Source of the DNA: Bacteroidales bacterium
GTDB taxonomy: Bacteria; Bacteroidota; Bacteroidia; Bacteroidales; Muribaculaceae
Length of the DNA stretch: 64,000 nucleotides
Reading direction: 5' to 3'
NCBI GenBank assembly: GCA_015060975.1
Contig: SUXI01000001.1
Coordinates: 186,001 to 250,000, forward strand
Shown here: positions 27,588 to 37,187 of the stretch, piece by piece
Position numbering within the stretch: the first letter of the stretch is position 1
How the letters are laid out: each line of letters starts with the position of its first letter
Translations under genes and position numbers: made by a program
The notes under the pieces: model-generated
Database searches by the model: none
The model's input: the letters and a program-made list of their open reading frames with translations, nothing else
What the model was told of the DNA's origin: nothing

Positions 27588-30458
27588 ATGGCGAAAACAA
27601 AGATAAGTAAAGTTGCAAAAGACCTCAATGTGGCACTACCCACAGTGATTGAATTCTTACATAAAAAGAATATATCTATTGATGATAATCCTAATACGCG
27701 TATTGAAGATGACATTGTGGATATTCTCGTTAAGGAATTCAAAAACGATAAAGACCAGAAAAGTAAATCGGAACAATTTTCTTCCGAACGCCAAAAAGAG
27801 AGGTCAAAACCGGCTCCAAAAGAAGTGAATAAACCGGTTGAGGAAATTATTTTATCTGTTGAGCCTGCTACTCAGCCCAAAATTGTGGGTAAGATAGATA
27901 TTGAAAATATAGGGAAACCATCATCTAAGCCCGCTGTAAAGAAAGTTGATAAAGAGCAACCCAAAAATGGTGAATCTCAGGCTAAAGAAGTGAAACCTGA
28001 GAATAAGGTGGAAGTGAAACCACAAGAAAAGGATATGGAGATAAAAAAACCTATATTAAAAGAGGAGAAGAAAGAACAAAAAAATGTTGAAGAAACAAAA
28101 AAGGATATTGTTACTGAACAAAAACAAGAAATTAAAAATGAAGTAAAGCCTATTGTTTCTGAAACAAAGCAAGAAACGGTGACTTTAACCGAAGAAAAGA
28201 AAGACGATGAAATTTTTTCGGTAGCTCGCCCTACAAACACTCCTACAATCAATGTGGTTGGTAAAATTGATTTATCTGCGATAAATCAACAAACACGACC
28301 AAAGAAAAAGACCAAAGAGGAGAAACGAAAAGAACGTCTTGCAAAGGAAACCGCCTCTCAACAAAATAATGCCAATCCTTCACAAGGTGATAAAAAGAAA
28401 CGCAAACGCATTGGTGGAAAAGAAAAGATTGATATAGAAAAAGCGGCTCAACAAGTTGGAAACAACAATAATCATGGCGGAAATAAGAATGAACATTCTC
28501 GCAGGGATAAAGCCGCAAAAGATCGCAATAAACGCCTGGTTCACACCGAAGTAAATGAGGAAGACGTTCAAAAACAAATAAAAGAAACACTTGCTCGTCT
28601 CACAAGCAAAGATAAAGGGTTGAAGAAAGGTGCTAAATGGCGTAAAGAGAAACGTGAAGCGAGTGCCAATCGTGAGCGAGAAGCTGCCGAGCTTGTCCAA
28701 GCCGAAAGCAAAGTGTTGAAACTTACCGAATTTGTTACGGCTAATGACTTAGCTGTAATGATGAATGTCCCTATTAATAATGTTATCGCTACATGTATGA
28801 ATCTTGGTGTGATGGTATCTATAAATCAGCGCCTTGATGCCGAAACAATTAATATTGTAGCTGATGAATTTGGATTTAAGACCGAATATGTTTCTGCCGA
28901 CGTGTCAGAAGCAATTGCTCAAGAAGAAGACAAAGAAGAAGATTTGACTACTCGTCCACCGGTGGTGACTGTTATGGGACACGTTGACCATGGTAAAACA
29001 TCGTTGCTTGACTACATTCGCAATGCGAATGTTATTGCCGGTGAAGCCGGTGGTATCACACAACATATTGGTGCTTACAACGTAAAACTATCTGATGGTC
29101 GTCGCATTACATTCCTTGATACTCCCGGTCACGAAGCGTTTACCGCAATGCGTGCTCGCGGTGCTAAAATCACCGACCTTTGTATCATTATTGTTGCGGC
29201 CGATGATAGTGTGATGCCTCAAACGGTCGAAGCTATCAACCATGCTTCTGCCGCAGGTGTGCCTATTGTGTTTGCCATCAACAAGATTGATAAACCAACA
29301 GCCAACCCCGACAAAATCAAGGAAGCACTTGCTGCAATGAACTATCTTGTTGAAGATTGGGGTGGTAAATATCAATCACAAGACATCTCGGCTAAAAAAG
29401 GTATCGGTGTAGATGAGTTGATGGAAAAAGTGCTTCTCGAAGCCGAAATGCTTGAATTGAAGGCGAACCCCAACCGCAAAGCTGTGGGCTCAATCATCGA
29501 ATCTTCACTCGATAAAGGTCGTGGATATGTGGCAACTGTGCTTGTTCAAAACGGTACACTCCGTGTAGGGGATACAATTCTTGCCGGAACTCATTACGGA
29601 AAAGTTAAGGCTATGTTTAATGAACGTAACCAACGCATTACAGAAGCCGGTCCTGCAACTCCTACATTAATACTTGGTCTTAACGGCGCACCAACAGCAG
29701 GTGATGTATTTAATGTAATGGATAGCGATCAAGAAGCTCGCGAAATTGCCAATAAACGAGAGCAGTTACAACGAGAGCAACGTGAACGCACTACGACCAA
29801 ACTTACACTTGAGGAAATCGCTCGTCGCCGCGCTCTTGGAAACTTCCATGAACTCAATATTATTGTAAAAGGTGACGTTGACGGTTCAATTGAAGCATTG
29901 TCTGATTCTCTTCTTAAGTTATCAACCGAAGAAATTCAAATTAATGTTATCCACAAAGCTGTAGGAGCAATCTCAGAAAGTGATGTTGTGCTTGCGGCTG
30001 CATCTGATGCGATTATCATTGGATTCCAAGTGCGTCCGTCGCTTCCGGCTCGTCGTGCTGCTGAACATGAGGGCGTTCAAATTCGTCTCTACTCTGTCAT
30101 CTACCAAGCTCTTGAAGAGGTTAAAGACGCTATGGCTGGTATGCTTGCTCCTGAAATAAAAGAAGAAATTACAGGTACAGCCGAAGTGCTTCAAACATAC
30201 AAGATTTCTAAAGTTGGTACCATTGCAGGATGTATGGTGCGTGAAGGAAAAATCAAGCGTGCATGCAAAATTCGACTCATTCGCGATGGTATTGTAATCT
30301 ATACAGGCGAATTAGGCTCTCTTAAGCGTTTTAAAGACGATGTGAAAGAAGTTGCATCGGGTTATGACTGCGGTCTAAATATTGCCGGTTATAACGATAT
30401 AAAAGAAGGCGATATTATTGAAGGTTTTGAAGAGGTGGAAGTATCTCGTGAGTTGTAA
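27588..30458 (+). CDS. infB: Translation initiation factor IF-2
   Basis: GTPase that delivers initiator tRNA to the ribosome. The 956-residue protein has a short N-terminal IF2N-like module ([20 protein letters not shown]), a long Lys/Glu/Gln-rich linker (about 70-370), a second IF2N module, and the G domain with GHVDHGKTS at about residue 464, DTPGHEAF and NKIDKP. Domains 2-4 follow, ending in EVEVSREL. The long charged linker is low-complexity and varies in length in Bacteroidota. It is the third gene of the rimP operon. Confidence 0.97.
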   Translation: MAKTKISKVAKDLNVALPTVIEFLHKKNISIDDNPNTRIEDDIVDILVKEFKNDKDQKSKSEQFSSERQKERSKPAPKEVNKPVEEIILSVEPATQPKIVGKIDIENIGKPSSKPAVKKVDKEQPKNGESQAKEVKPENKVEVKPQEKDMEIKKPILKEEKKEQKNVEETKKDIVTEQKQEIKNEVKPIVSETKQETVTLTEEKKDDEIFSVARPTNTPTINVVGKIDLSAINQQTRPKKKTKEEKRKERLAKETASQQNNANPSQGDKKKRKRIGGKEKIDIEKAAQQVGNNNNHGGNKNEHSRRDKAAKDRNKRLVHTEVNEEDVQKQIKETLARLTSKDKGLKKGAKWRKEKREASANREREAAELVQAESKVLKLTEFVTANDLAVMMNVPINNVIATCMNLGVMVSINQRLDAETINIVADEFGFKTEYVSADVSEAIAQEEDKEEDLTTRPPVVTVMGHVDHGKTSLLDYIRNANVIAGEAGGITQHIGAYNVKLSDGRRITFLDTPGHEAFTAMRARGAKITDLCIIIVAADDSVMPQTVEAINHASAAGVPIVFAINKIDKPTANPDKIKEALAAMNYLVEDWGGKYQSQDISAKKGIGVDELMEKVLLEAEMLELKANPNRKAVGSIIESSLDKGRGYVATVLVQNGTLRVGDTILAGTHYGKVKAMFNERNQRITEAGPATPTLILGLNGAPTAGDVFNVMDSDQEAREIANKREQLQREQRERTTTKLTLEEIARRRALGNFHELNIIVKGDVDGSIEALSDSLLKLSTEEIQINVIHKAVGAISESDVVLAAASDAIIIGFQVRPSLPARRAAEHEGVQIRLYSVIYQALEEVKDAMAGMLAPEIKEEITGTAEVLQTYKISKVGTIAGCMVREGKIKRACKIRLIRDGIVIYTGELGSLKRFKDDVKEVASGYDCGLNIAGYNDIKEGDIIEGFEEVEVSREL

Positions 30459-30470
30459 TATTTTAGGTTA

Positions 30471-30953
30471 ATGTCAATAGCCTACATAAATATCGGTTCT
30501 AATATGGGTAATCGTGAGGCTCTAATTGAGCAGGCGGTTGCCCATATTGAGCATTTATGTAATAATGAGGCAACGCGAGCTTTGGTTATGGAAACTGAGC
30601 CATGGGGGTATGATTCATCAAACAAATTTCTAAATCTTGGGATTGCGATTGAAACTACATTAGAATCTCAAGCATTGCTTGCTCATTTGCTCGATATAGA
30701 GAAACGTATATCAATAGGAGCCCATCGCGATGAAAAAGGCAATTACATCGATCGACAAATTGATATTGATCTTATCGCTGTTGATGACATTATAATCGAC
30801 ACTCCTCAACTACAACTACCGCACCCGCGAATGCATTTGCGAGATTTCGTCCTTATTCCTATGTTGCAATTAAATGCCGAGTGGAGGCATCCTATATTAA
30901 ATAAAACCATCATTCAACTACTTCACCATTTAAACGAAGAAAGAGATAAATAA
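30471..30953 (+). CDS. folK: 2-amino-4-hydroxy-6-hydroxymethyldihydropteridine pyrophosphokinase (HPPK)
   Basis: Folate-pathway enzyme that transfers pyrophosphate from ATP to 6-hydroxymethyl-dihydropterin. The 160 residues start with YINIGSNMGNRE, keep ETEPWGY and NLGIAIET, and the motif DRQIDIDLIAVDD that matches the family R-x-x-DxDLL signature. The next line of conservation is LPHPRMHLRDFVLIP. It is 12 bp after infB, so it may be read through from that operon. The convergent menA gene begins only 20 bp after its stop. Confidence 0.93.
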   Translation: MSIAYINIGSNMGNREALIEQAVAHIEHLCNNEATRALVMETEPWGYDSSNKFLNLGIAIETTLESQALLAHLLDIEKRISIGAHRDEKGNYIDRQIDIDLIAVDDIIIDTPQLQLPHPRMHLRDFVLIPMLQLNAEWRHPILNKTIIQLLHHLNEERDK

Positions 30954-30973
30954 CTTATTTTTGGCTAAGTTTC

Positions 30974-31843
30974 TTATGATATCGCTGAAATTATGGAGAA
31001 GCCTATACTATAAAAACACATTGCCATGGCAGTTATGCCAAGGAGTGGGTTGAGGCAAGAACCATTGCGAATGCCTATTTGCCACCATATTGTAGTGTGA
31101 GACATGAGGTAAATAACAGGAATAATAAATGACCATAATGGAAGATATAGCCATGTTGGAATCATAAGAGCTACAGCGAAATATCCGTTAAAAAGATATA
31201 GATTTGCTACTGTCTTGCGACCGAATATCACCGAGATAGTGTTTTTGCCTACGGCTTTATCATCGTCATGGTCGCGGTAGTTATTTACAATAAGCACATT
31301 TGCGCCCATAAGACCTACGGAAATAGAAGCCAATAGCACGTCAATGTCACATTCAAGCGATTGTACATAGTAGGTGAGCGTTACCGGTATGATGCCAAAG
31401 AAAAACAGCACAGCTACTTCGCCCAATCCATGTCGAGATAGAGGGTAGGGTCCTGCACTATATGCCATAGCTCCAAGTGCAATAAATATGCCAATAGGAA
31501 TCAACCACCAACCACCATAAAAAATGAGAGAACAACCAATTATGCAAGCCAAAGCTAATGTGCCGAATGTAGCATTTTTCATCGCTTCGGGAGTGATGTC
31601 GCCTTCGGTTACGCCACGTCGGGGACCCTCACGCCCTTTTCGGTCAAGTCCCGATTTAAAGTCGTAATATTCGTTGGCAAAATTCGATGCTATTTGTGCC
31701 AAAAGAGCAAACAGTAGGCAAAGAATTGCCGGTGTGGGGTTGAAGTTGTTGTTGAGAAAATTAAACCCCCAAGCCATTATCACTCCGGCGAGTGATACAG
31801 GAAGTGTGCGAAGCCGCATTGCTTCAATCCAGCATTTTATCAT
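30974..31843 (-). CDS. menA: 1,4-dihydroxy-2-naphthoate polyprenyltransferase MenA
   Basis: UbiA-family membrane prenyltransferase of menaquinone synthesis that couples a polyprenyl chain to 1,4-dihydroxy-2-naphthoate. The 289 residues form about eight to nine hydrophobic segments. The first Asp-rich motif lies in NEYYDFKSGLDRKGREGPRRG-like text at about residues 57-77, and the second in NNYRDHDDDKAVGKNT near residue 186. The start overlaps the stop of the ATPase gene upstream by 4 bp (ATGA), so the two are translated from one message. Confidence 0.92.
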   Translation of the reverse strand: MIKCWIEAMRLRTLPVSLAGVIMAWGFNFLNNNFNPTPAILCLLFALLAQIASNFANEYYDFKSGLDRKGREGPRRGVTEGDITPEAMKNATFGTLALACIIGCSLIFYGGWWLIPIGIFIALGAMAYSAGPYPLSRHGLGEVAVLFFFGIIPVTLTYYVQSLECDIDVLLASISVGLMGANVLIVNNYRDHDDDKAVGKNTISVIFGRKTVANLYLFNGYFAVALMIPTWLYLPLWSFIIPVIYLMSHTTIWWQIGIRNGSCLNPLLGITAMAMCFYSIGFSIISAIS

Positions 31844-33465
31844 TCCTTTGAATCTTTTTTTGTTGATTGTTGTGCCTCTAATTTCAAGGCGTTTAGATTG
31901 TTGTCGTCAAGCCCAAAGCATTTAATTACAGCTTTGCGGATGCGTTTGGCGTCTTTGCCATTTTGTTTTAAAATGTTGATTATCGTGCGAATATAGGCGT
32001 CTTTGTTGCCTATTCCACAAAGGTTGCTTACATTGCTCAATGGAATCATTGATTTGCGGTTAAATACCCGCAACACATTGTGATAATCTCCTGTCGCGAC
32101 ATAGCCATGAAACTCACGGCAAAAAGCCTCATACATGCCACGGGGATTAATCTCTTTGACCAAGTCGTTAATGTGATCTTCGAGAGAGTTTATGTTGGTA
32201 AACCGGCCGTCGATGCGATATTCAAGCGTGCGTTTCACACGGTGGCGAGTGTGCATCAATGCTTGTTGTCGCACTTCTTGTTTGAATAGGTCAAGGATTG
32301 TAGCTTTTACTTTCGCAAACACTTTGTTTTCATCTTTGTGATGACGTGATGCGACTGTTCTTATCACATCTTCAAGCATTAAAATATTTTCTATTTCAGC
32401 TACATTTGGAACGAGTACTTTTTTGGTGCGCAGATATTTAACCTCTCCCTCATCGCGACGGTCACGGTCAACAATACCATAGCTATCCATGTGGTGAAAC
32501 GCCGTAAGGTCGTTGAATGCGCGAGTAGCTTCAATGACCTTGTTGCAACTGCCAAGCGGTTTTACTGTATATTGGGGGAATATCAAAGGATATAGCTTTG
32601 AATCAATTGAATGGACACCATCGCCTTCAATAAAAAGTACTGGTTTGCGAGAACCAATTAATGTAAGGTAGATGTCATCAGATAGTTCGGAGTGGTCGGG
32701 TAGAATATCATAATCCCAAGTCCCCTCGGTTGCGTCATATTCTCTCACCCACACAACTGCATTATCGGTACGCGACGAAGCAAAATCAATATCGTGAGTG
32801 GTGTAAATGAAAGTGCAGTCGGGACGAAGTTGTTCGATGCGGTCCCACAGAGATTTTGTGATAGATTGATGCAAGAAAATACCGGGGTTGTCAATGAAAA
32901 TAACAGCGTTTTCCATTGCCATTAATGCGGCTCCCACATAATACATCACAGCACGTTCGCCTGCCGATAGTTTTACCGATGAATAACATGTTGTGTCGCA
33001 ATCGCGGGAAATCAGCATTTTGCCCCCTTCAATAAGAACTTTGCTACCGGGAAATACCTCTTGCCACACTTCAATCATTTTATCGAGTTTTGTAGAAGAA
33101 AGTTTTGCATTTGGATTCTCGGCATGAGCTACTTTATAAGAAATGAGATTGAGCATTTCCTCTTGAAAAAGGAGTGACATCAGGCGTTCTACTTGTGAAA
33201 TGTTGTCATTTCGCAGAAGGTTTGTGCGTTCCGACGCTTCTTTATATAGCATATCTATTGAGCCGGGAAGATTATCGGTCTCTCTCGATTCATATAAAGC
33301 ACTGATTATTGACATGCGAAATGCTCGACCTTGTAAATCGTTTATGAGCCATTCGGTGAAGCGGGTCTTTCCGGCACCATTTGCTCCAATAATAGTAATT
33401 TGTCGGTTCCCTGTAGTTATTTCTTCACGAGTTTTATCTTTTTTTGGAGGGAGAAATATGTTCAT
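31840..33465 (-). CDS. ABC-type ATPase fused to a DUF4435 (TOPRIM-like) domain
   Basis: A 541-residue protein not matched to a named enzyme. The N-terminal half is an SMC/ABC-class ATPase: Walker A GANGAGKT (27-34), ABC signature LSAGE (166-170), Walker B AVIFID (187-192), with Asn following where the catalytic Glu normally sits, and a switch His in TTHD (222-225). The C-terminal half has TOPRIM-like acidic motifs: EGD (280-282) in VLFIEGDG, DRDRRD (333-338), and an EIEN motif (357-360) typical of DUF4435. This layout is seen in OLD nucleases and in PARIS phage-defence proteins (AriA/AriB), including fused forms. It overlaps menA by 4 bp, which is unusual for a defence gene. Function unproven. 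Confidence 0.7.
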   Translation of the reverse strand: MNIFLPPKKDKTREEITTGNRQITIIGANGAGKTRFTEWLINDLQGRAFRMSIISALYESRETDNLPGSIDMLYKEASERTNLLRNDNISQVERLMSLLFQEEMLNLISYKVAHAENPNAKLSSTKLDKMIEVWQEVFPGSKVLIEGGKMLISRDCDTTCYSSVKLSAGERAVMYYVGAALMAMENAVIFIDNPGIFLHQSITKSLWDRIEQLRPDCTFIYTTHDIDFASSRTDNAVVWVREYDATEGTWDYDILPDHSELSDDIYLTLIGSRKPVLFIEGDGVHSIDSKLYPLIFPQYTVKPLGSCNKVIEATRAFNDLTAFHHMDSYGIVDRDRRDEGEVKYLRTKKVLVPNVAEIENILMLEDVIRTVASRHHKDENKVFAKVKATILDLFKQEVRQQALMHTRHRVKRTLEYRIDGRFTNINSLEDHINDLVKEINPRGMYEAFCREFHGYVATGDYHNVLRVFNRKSMIPLSNVSNLCGIGNKDAYIRTIINILKQNGKDAKRIRKAVIKCFGLDDNNLNALKLEAQQSTKKDSKE

Positions 33466-33492
33466 AACACATCAATCTTTTAGTTTCATTCC

Positions 33493-33500
33493 CAAATTTA
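33493..33500 (-). promoter_or_regulatory. Possible -7 element for the ATPase-menA operon
   Basis: The minus strand reads TAAATTTG, an exact match to TAnnTTTG, about 28 bp before the start codon at 33465. There is no obvious TTTG at the expected upstream distance. Confidence 0.35.
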
Positions 33501-33614
33501 CAAATTCTTTTTATAATATCACTATAAAAAGTTGTTGGACTCGTTGAGCCTTGTCGCTTTTGGTAAATTAAGTTTATTTTTGAGAAATGTGATGTGTTTT
33601 GTGTAGTTTTTTTG

Positions 33615-33622
33615 TAACTTTG
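33615..33622 (+). promoter_or_regulatory. Possible -7 element for the glutaminyl cyclase gene
   Basis: TAACTTTG matches TAnnTTTG and lies 21 bp before the ATG at 33644. The -33 element is not convincing. Confidence 0.4.
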
Positions 33623-33643
33623 AGGGTTAAAAGTGTTTATAAA

Positions 33644-34633
33644 ATGAAACTTGTTAATATCATAGTGTTTTTATTATATTTGCTCATAGTTGCATGTTCG
33701 GCAAAACCCGAGTCGCAGCAAACTCCAAAGACTGAAGAAGCAACAATAATGTCACGAGTAAAGTTTAATGCCGATAGCGCCTATCGTAATGTGAAGGCAC
33801 AAGTCGATTTTGGTCCTCGTGTTCCCGGTACAGAAGGGCATGCGCATTGCGCTAAATATCTTGTTGAAGAGTTGACGCGTTTTGGAGTTGACACTGTTAT
33901 AGAACAAAAAACAACTGTAACAGCTTATAACGGAGATAAATTGCCTATTAATAATATAATGGGACAAATCAATAGGGATGTTGCAAAACGAGTGTTGTTG
34001 CTTGCACATTGGGATACTCGTCCGTGGGCCGACCAAGAAGAAGATAAAGAAGATAGGAATAAACCTATACTTGGAGCAAACGATGGTGCTAGTGGCGTGG
34101 GGGTATTACTTGAGATTGCTCGTTGTTTGCAAAACAAAAAACCATTAATCGGGGTAGATATTCTTTTTGTTGATGCCGAAGATTATGGAAAAATGGACGG
34201 ATGGGGAAATAATGATAAAACATGGTGTTTAGGAACGCAATATTGGATTAAAAATATGCCATATTCGCCACATCAATTGCCTATTTATGGCATTTTGCTT
34301 GATATGGTTGGCGGTAAAGATGCAAAGTTTCATCGGGAATACAGTTCTCAAAAGATCGCTAGTAAAATTGTTGACAAGGTGTGGGCAATGGCGGCGGCAT
34401 CCGGATATGGCGACATTTTTGTAAATGAACTGGGGGGAAGCGTTATTGATGATCATGTATTTGTAAATCAGGTTAATATCCCGTGTATTGATATTATTGA
34501 AAGTCTTAATCCTGCAACAAGATCGTTTAACCCCACATGGCATACTCTCGATGACAATATGAGTAATATTGGTCGCAGTTCGTTAAAAGCTGTGGGACAA
34601 ACAGTGCTTAATCTCATTTATCAAGAAAAATAA
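33644..34633 (+). CDS. Glutaminyl-peptide cyclotransferase (type II, M28 family), lipoprotein
   Basis: M28-fold zinc enzyme that converts N-terminal Gln to pyroglutamate on exported proteins. The lipobox LIVAC places Cys18 as the lipidated residue, so it is probably a periplasmic or outer-membrane lipoprotein of 329 residues. The core motifs DFGPRVPGTEGH, AHWDTRPWAD (121-130), GANDGASG (145-151), FVDAEDYG (176-182) and TWHTLDD (298-304) are present. They supply the likely zinc ligands Asp147, Glu179 and His300. This matches the Porphyromonas-type QC rather than an aminopeptidase, which lacks the WDTRPWAD block. The start at 33644 is favoured over the longer frame from 33599. sufE follows after 8 bp. 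Confidence 0.85.
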   Translation: MKLVNIIVFLLYLLIVACSAKPESQQTPKTEEATIMSRVKFNADSAYRNVKAQVDFGPRVPGTEGHAHCAKYLVEELTRFGVDTVIEQKTTVTAYNGDKLPINNIMGQINRDVAKRVLLLAHWDTRPWADQEEDKEDRNKPILGANDGASGVGVLLEIARCLQNKKPLIGVDILFVDAEDYGKMDGWGNNDKTWCLGTQYWIKNMPYSPHQLPIYGILLDMVGGKDAKFHREYSSQKIASKIVDKVWAMAAASGYGDIFVNELGGSVIDDHVFVNQVNIPCIDIIESLNPATRSFNPTWHTLDDNMSNIGRSSLKAVGQTVLNLIYQEK

Positions 34634-34641
34634 TATAGTTT

Positions 34642-35076
34642 ATGTCAATAAATCAAATACAAAATGAAATAATCGACGAATTTGTCGATATTGAAGATTG
34701 GATGGACCGCTATGCCTATATAATCGACTTGGGCAATGCACTACCGGCTATTGATGAGAAATATAAAACACCACAATATATCATCGAAGGATGCCAAAGT
34801 AGAGTGTGGCTCAATGCTGAGCTTAACGATGAGGGTAAAATCATTTACACTGCCGATAGTGATGCGATTATTGTGAAAGGAATTATTTCGCTCCTCATCA
34901 AAGTGCTTTCGGAACACACTCCACAAGAAATCCTCGATGCCAATCTTTATTTCATTGACAAGATAGGACTATCGGAACACCTTTCGCCCACTCGCAGCAA
35001 CGGTCTCGTGGCAATGGTGAAGCAAATGAAAGTATATGCCTTCGCTTTCAATGCAAAGATGCAAGCCGAAGGATAA
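34642..35076 (+). CDS. sufE: Cysteine desulfuration protein SufE
   Basis: Accepts sulfur from the desulfurase SufS and passes it to the Suf iron-sulfur scaffold. The 144-residue protein shows the GCQSRVW motif (Cys near residue 51 is the sulfur acceptor) and the C-terminal GLSEHLSPTRSNGL block. The other suf genes are not in the window. It starts 8 bp after the glutaminyl cyclase gene. Confidence 0.93.
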   Translation: MSINQIQNEIIDEFVDIEDWMDRYAYIIDLGNALPAIDEKYKTPQYIIEGCQSRVWLNAELNDEGKIIYTADSDAIIVKGIISLLIKVLSEHTPQEILDANLYFIDKIGLSEHLSPTRSNGLVAMVKQMKVYAFAFNAKMQAEG

Positions 35077-35121
35077 TGAATTGAGATCAAATTAATTATT
35101 AACTAAATAAAATTCAGATTT

Positions 35122-36681
35122 ATGTTTAAAAACCACCCTAAAGGATTGATTCCGGCCGCTCTTGCCAATATGGGCGAGCGTTTCGGCTACTACATCATGA
35201 ATGCGGTTTTGGTGCTTTTCCTTTGCTCTAAATTTGGACTTAGTGAGGAGACATCAGGAACAATCTATTCTTTCTTTTATGCGGGAATTTATATCCTTGC
35301 ATTGCTTGGCGGTTTAATCGCCGACAAAACTCAAAATTATAAAGGGACGATTAAGACCGGTCTTGTAATAATGGCTATTGGTTATGTTGTATTGTCAGTG
35401 CCCATTTTAGCTACAAGCGAAAACACTACTTGGCTATTAGTCCTTACTTGTGCGGCATTGTTTATGATTGCATTTGGTAATGGTCTGTTTAAAGGGAACT
35501 TGCAGGCGGTAGTTGGTCAAATGTATGATGACCTTGAAGCCGAAGCGTCAAAAAAAGGGCCTGAAGCTCTTGCACAAGCAAAAGATAAACGCGACTCCGG
35601 TTTCCAAATCTTTTATGTGTTTATTAATGTAGGTGGACTTATTGCTCCATTTGTGGCTCCAATCCTTCGTGAATGGTGGCTTGAAACAAATAATTTCATC
35701 TACAATGCAAAGCTTCCTGAGCTTTGTCACCAATTCTTGGCAAATGGTTCGGCAATGGAGGCATCAGCACTTGCCAACCTTAATGATATGATGGTTCAAG
35801 CTGGAGGTTCAATGTCCGATCTGGCTAATTCTTGTCAAAGTTATCTCCAAGTATTTAACGAAGGTATTCACTACTCATTTATAGCTTCGGTAGTTGCGAT
35901 GTTTATTTCATTGGTGGTATTTATGATATATCAAAGAATATTCCCAACTCCCGCAAAGAAAAAAGCTGTTGAATCGGTGAAATATACTCCCGAAGAAAAA
36001 GCAGCAATGGCAAAAGAAATCAAACAACGCATGTATGCACTTTTCGCTGTGCTTGGTGTAGTAATATTCTTCTGGTTCTCATTCCACCAAAATGGCATGT
36101 CGTTGTCATTCTTTGCTCGTGACTTTGTTGATTCTACTGCTGTTGCCCCCGAAATTTGGCAAGCAATCAATCCATTCTTTGTGATTGTGTTGACTCCAAT
36201 TATCATGGCTTTGTTTGCAAGTTTGGCTCGTAAAGGCAAAGAAATCTCAACTCCTCGTAAAATTGCCATTGGTATGTTTATCGCAGGTTTGGCATTCTTG
36301 TTTCTTGCAGTGTTCTCATTTATCAAAGGTTATCCTTCGGCTGATGTTTATAAAACTCTTCCTATTGCCGAACAAACTGCCAACCAAGCTCATTGGTGGG
36401 TGTTGATTGCAGTTTATTTCTTCTTGACAGTTGCAGAATTATTTATTTCTCCTCTGGGATTGTCATTCGTGTCAAAAGTTGCTCCAAAACACCTCCTTGG
36501 TCTTTGTCAAGGTCTATGGCTTGGTGCAACTGCACTAGGAAACTTGTTACTATGGATTGGCCCATTAATGTATAACCAATGGCCTATATGGTTGTGTTGG
36601 ACTGTATTTCTTGTAGTGTGTCTCATCTCAATGGGTGTGATGCTCGGCATGGTTAAATGGCTCGAACGCGTCACTAAGTAA
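35122..36681 (+). CDS. Proton-dependent oligopeptide transporter (POT/PTR family)
   Basis: Inner-membrane peptide transporter of the major facilitator superfamily, 519 residues with about 14 hydrophobic segments. N-terminal ANMGERFGYYIM resembles the family ExxERFxYY motif, but the first Glu is Asn16 here (Glu19 and Arg20 are kept). The second POT region (GLFKGNLQAVVGQMY, DSGFQIFYVFINVGG) is clear. It probably imports di- and tripeptides. Proton coupling may differ because of the Asn16 change. It is followed by a strong hairpin. Confidence 0.88.
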   Translation: MFKNHPKGLIPAALANMGERFGYYIMNAVLVLFLCSKFGLSEETSGTIYSFFYAGIYILALLGGLIADKTQNYKGTIKTGLVIMAIGYVVLSVPILATSENTTWLLVLTCAALFMIAFGNGLFKGNLQAVVGQMYDDLEAEASKKGPEALAQAKDKRDSGFQIFYVFINVGGLIAPFVAPILREWWLETNNFIYNAKLPELCHQFLANGSAMEASALANLNDMMVQAGGSMSDLANSCQSYLQVFNEGIHYSFIASVVAMFISLVVFMIYQRIFPTPAKKKAVESVKYTPEEKAAMAKEIKQRMYALFAVLGVVIFFWFSFHQNGMSLSFFARDFVDSTAVAPEIWQAINPFFVIVLTPIIMALFASLARKGKEISTPRKIAIGMFIAGLAFLFLAVFSFIKGYPSADVYKTLPIAEQTANQAHWWVLIAVYFFLTVAELFISPLGLSFVSKVAPKHLLGLCQGLWLGATALGNLLLWIGPLMYNQWPIWLCWTVFLVVCLISMGVMLGMVKWLERVTK

Positions 36682-36706
36682 GCAAAATATCACTCTAAAA
36701 TAAACG

Positions 36707-36734
36707 CATCGCCATCGGTAGCCCGGTGGCGATG
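36707..36734 (+). terminator. Hairpin terminator after the peptide transporter gene
   Basis: CATCGCCATCGG (36707-36718) and CCGGTGGCGATG (36723-36734) form a 12-bp stem (one G-T pair) with a 4-base loop. It lies 25 bp after the stop codon. The trailing T-run is weak (TTATGTTT). Confidence 0.7.
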
Positions 36735-36870
36735 TTATGTTTAAAGGGAACTTCTATAAGTTACGATCAAAATTTATCCTATCAAAAGACAGAAGAACTA
36801 TGTCAAAATGAAGTGCCTCCCATTCTGATGAGATAAATCAACGCAATGATTTTTATCTTTACGCCAATTC

Positions 36871-37155
36871 TCAGTGAGGGTCAACACCTGTTCCTTTGCA
36901 TCGTGGGCAATTGCCGGTGCCTCTGCAATTGTTGCATTCACGCTTACCTTTTTGTCCCAAAACTGTTAAGTAGCCTTTGCCATGACACACAATGCAACGA
37001 CCGGAACCTAAGCAACGAATACATTTTTTCTTAGAAACTTGTGTTGTCGTAGCCAACGCTTCCTGAGTAGTCGCTGACTCTGAATTGCTAAAGCACAAAG
37101 CAATACCTCCTAATGCCATTAGGCTGAGAATGAGGGTAATAAATAACTTTTTCAT
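36871..37155 (-). CDS. Small exported protein with DnaJ-type CxxCxGxG zinc motifs
   Basis: A 94-residue protein of unknown function. An N-terminal hydrophobic signal (residues 4-20) precedes a polar linker and two pairs of cysteine repeats: CIRCLGSG, CIVCHGKG, CNNCRGTG and CPRCKGTG. Four CxxCxGxG repeats are the hallmark of the DnaJ zinc-binding domain, but there is no J domain, so this is not DnaJ. A role in protein folding or disulfide handling in the envelope is a guess. The ATG at 37155 is preferred to an upstream extension because the signal begins there. Confidence 0.7.
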   Translation of the reverse strand: MKKLFITLILSLMALGGIALCFSNSESATTQEALATTTQVSKKKCIRCLGSGRCIVCHGKGYLTVLGQKGKRECNNCRGTGNCPRCKGTGVDPH

Positions 37156-37187
37156 ATTAGCACATGCGTTAAATGTTAAACATTGCA

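Noticed and set aside
28000-28300. Charged low-complexity repeats in infB as a possible separate element
   Set aside because: Such linkers are normal in IF-2 of this phylum; the frame is intact from end to end.
31840-33465. Call of the ATPase-DUF4435 gene as a definite phage-defence gene
   Set aside because: The motif order fits, but the stable overlap with menA and lack of other defence genes nearby do not allow a firm claim; kept as a hypothesis in the findings.
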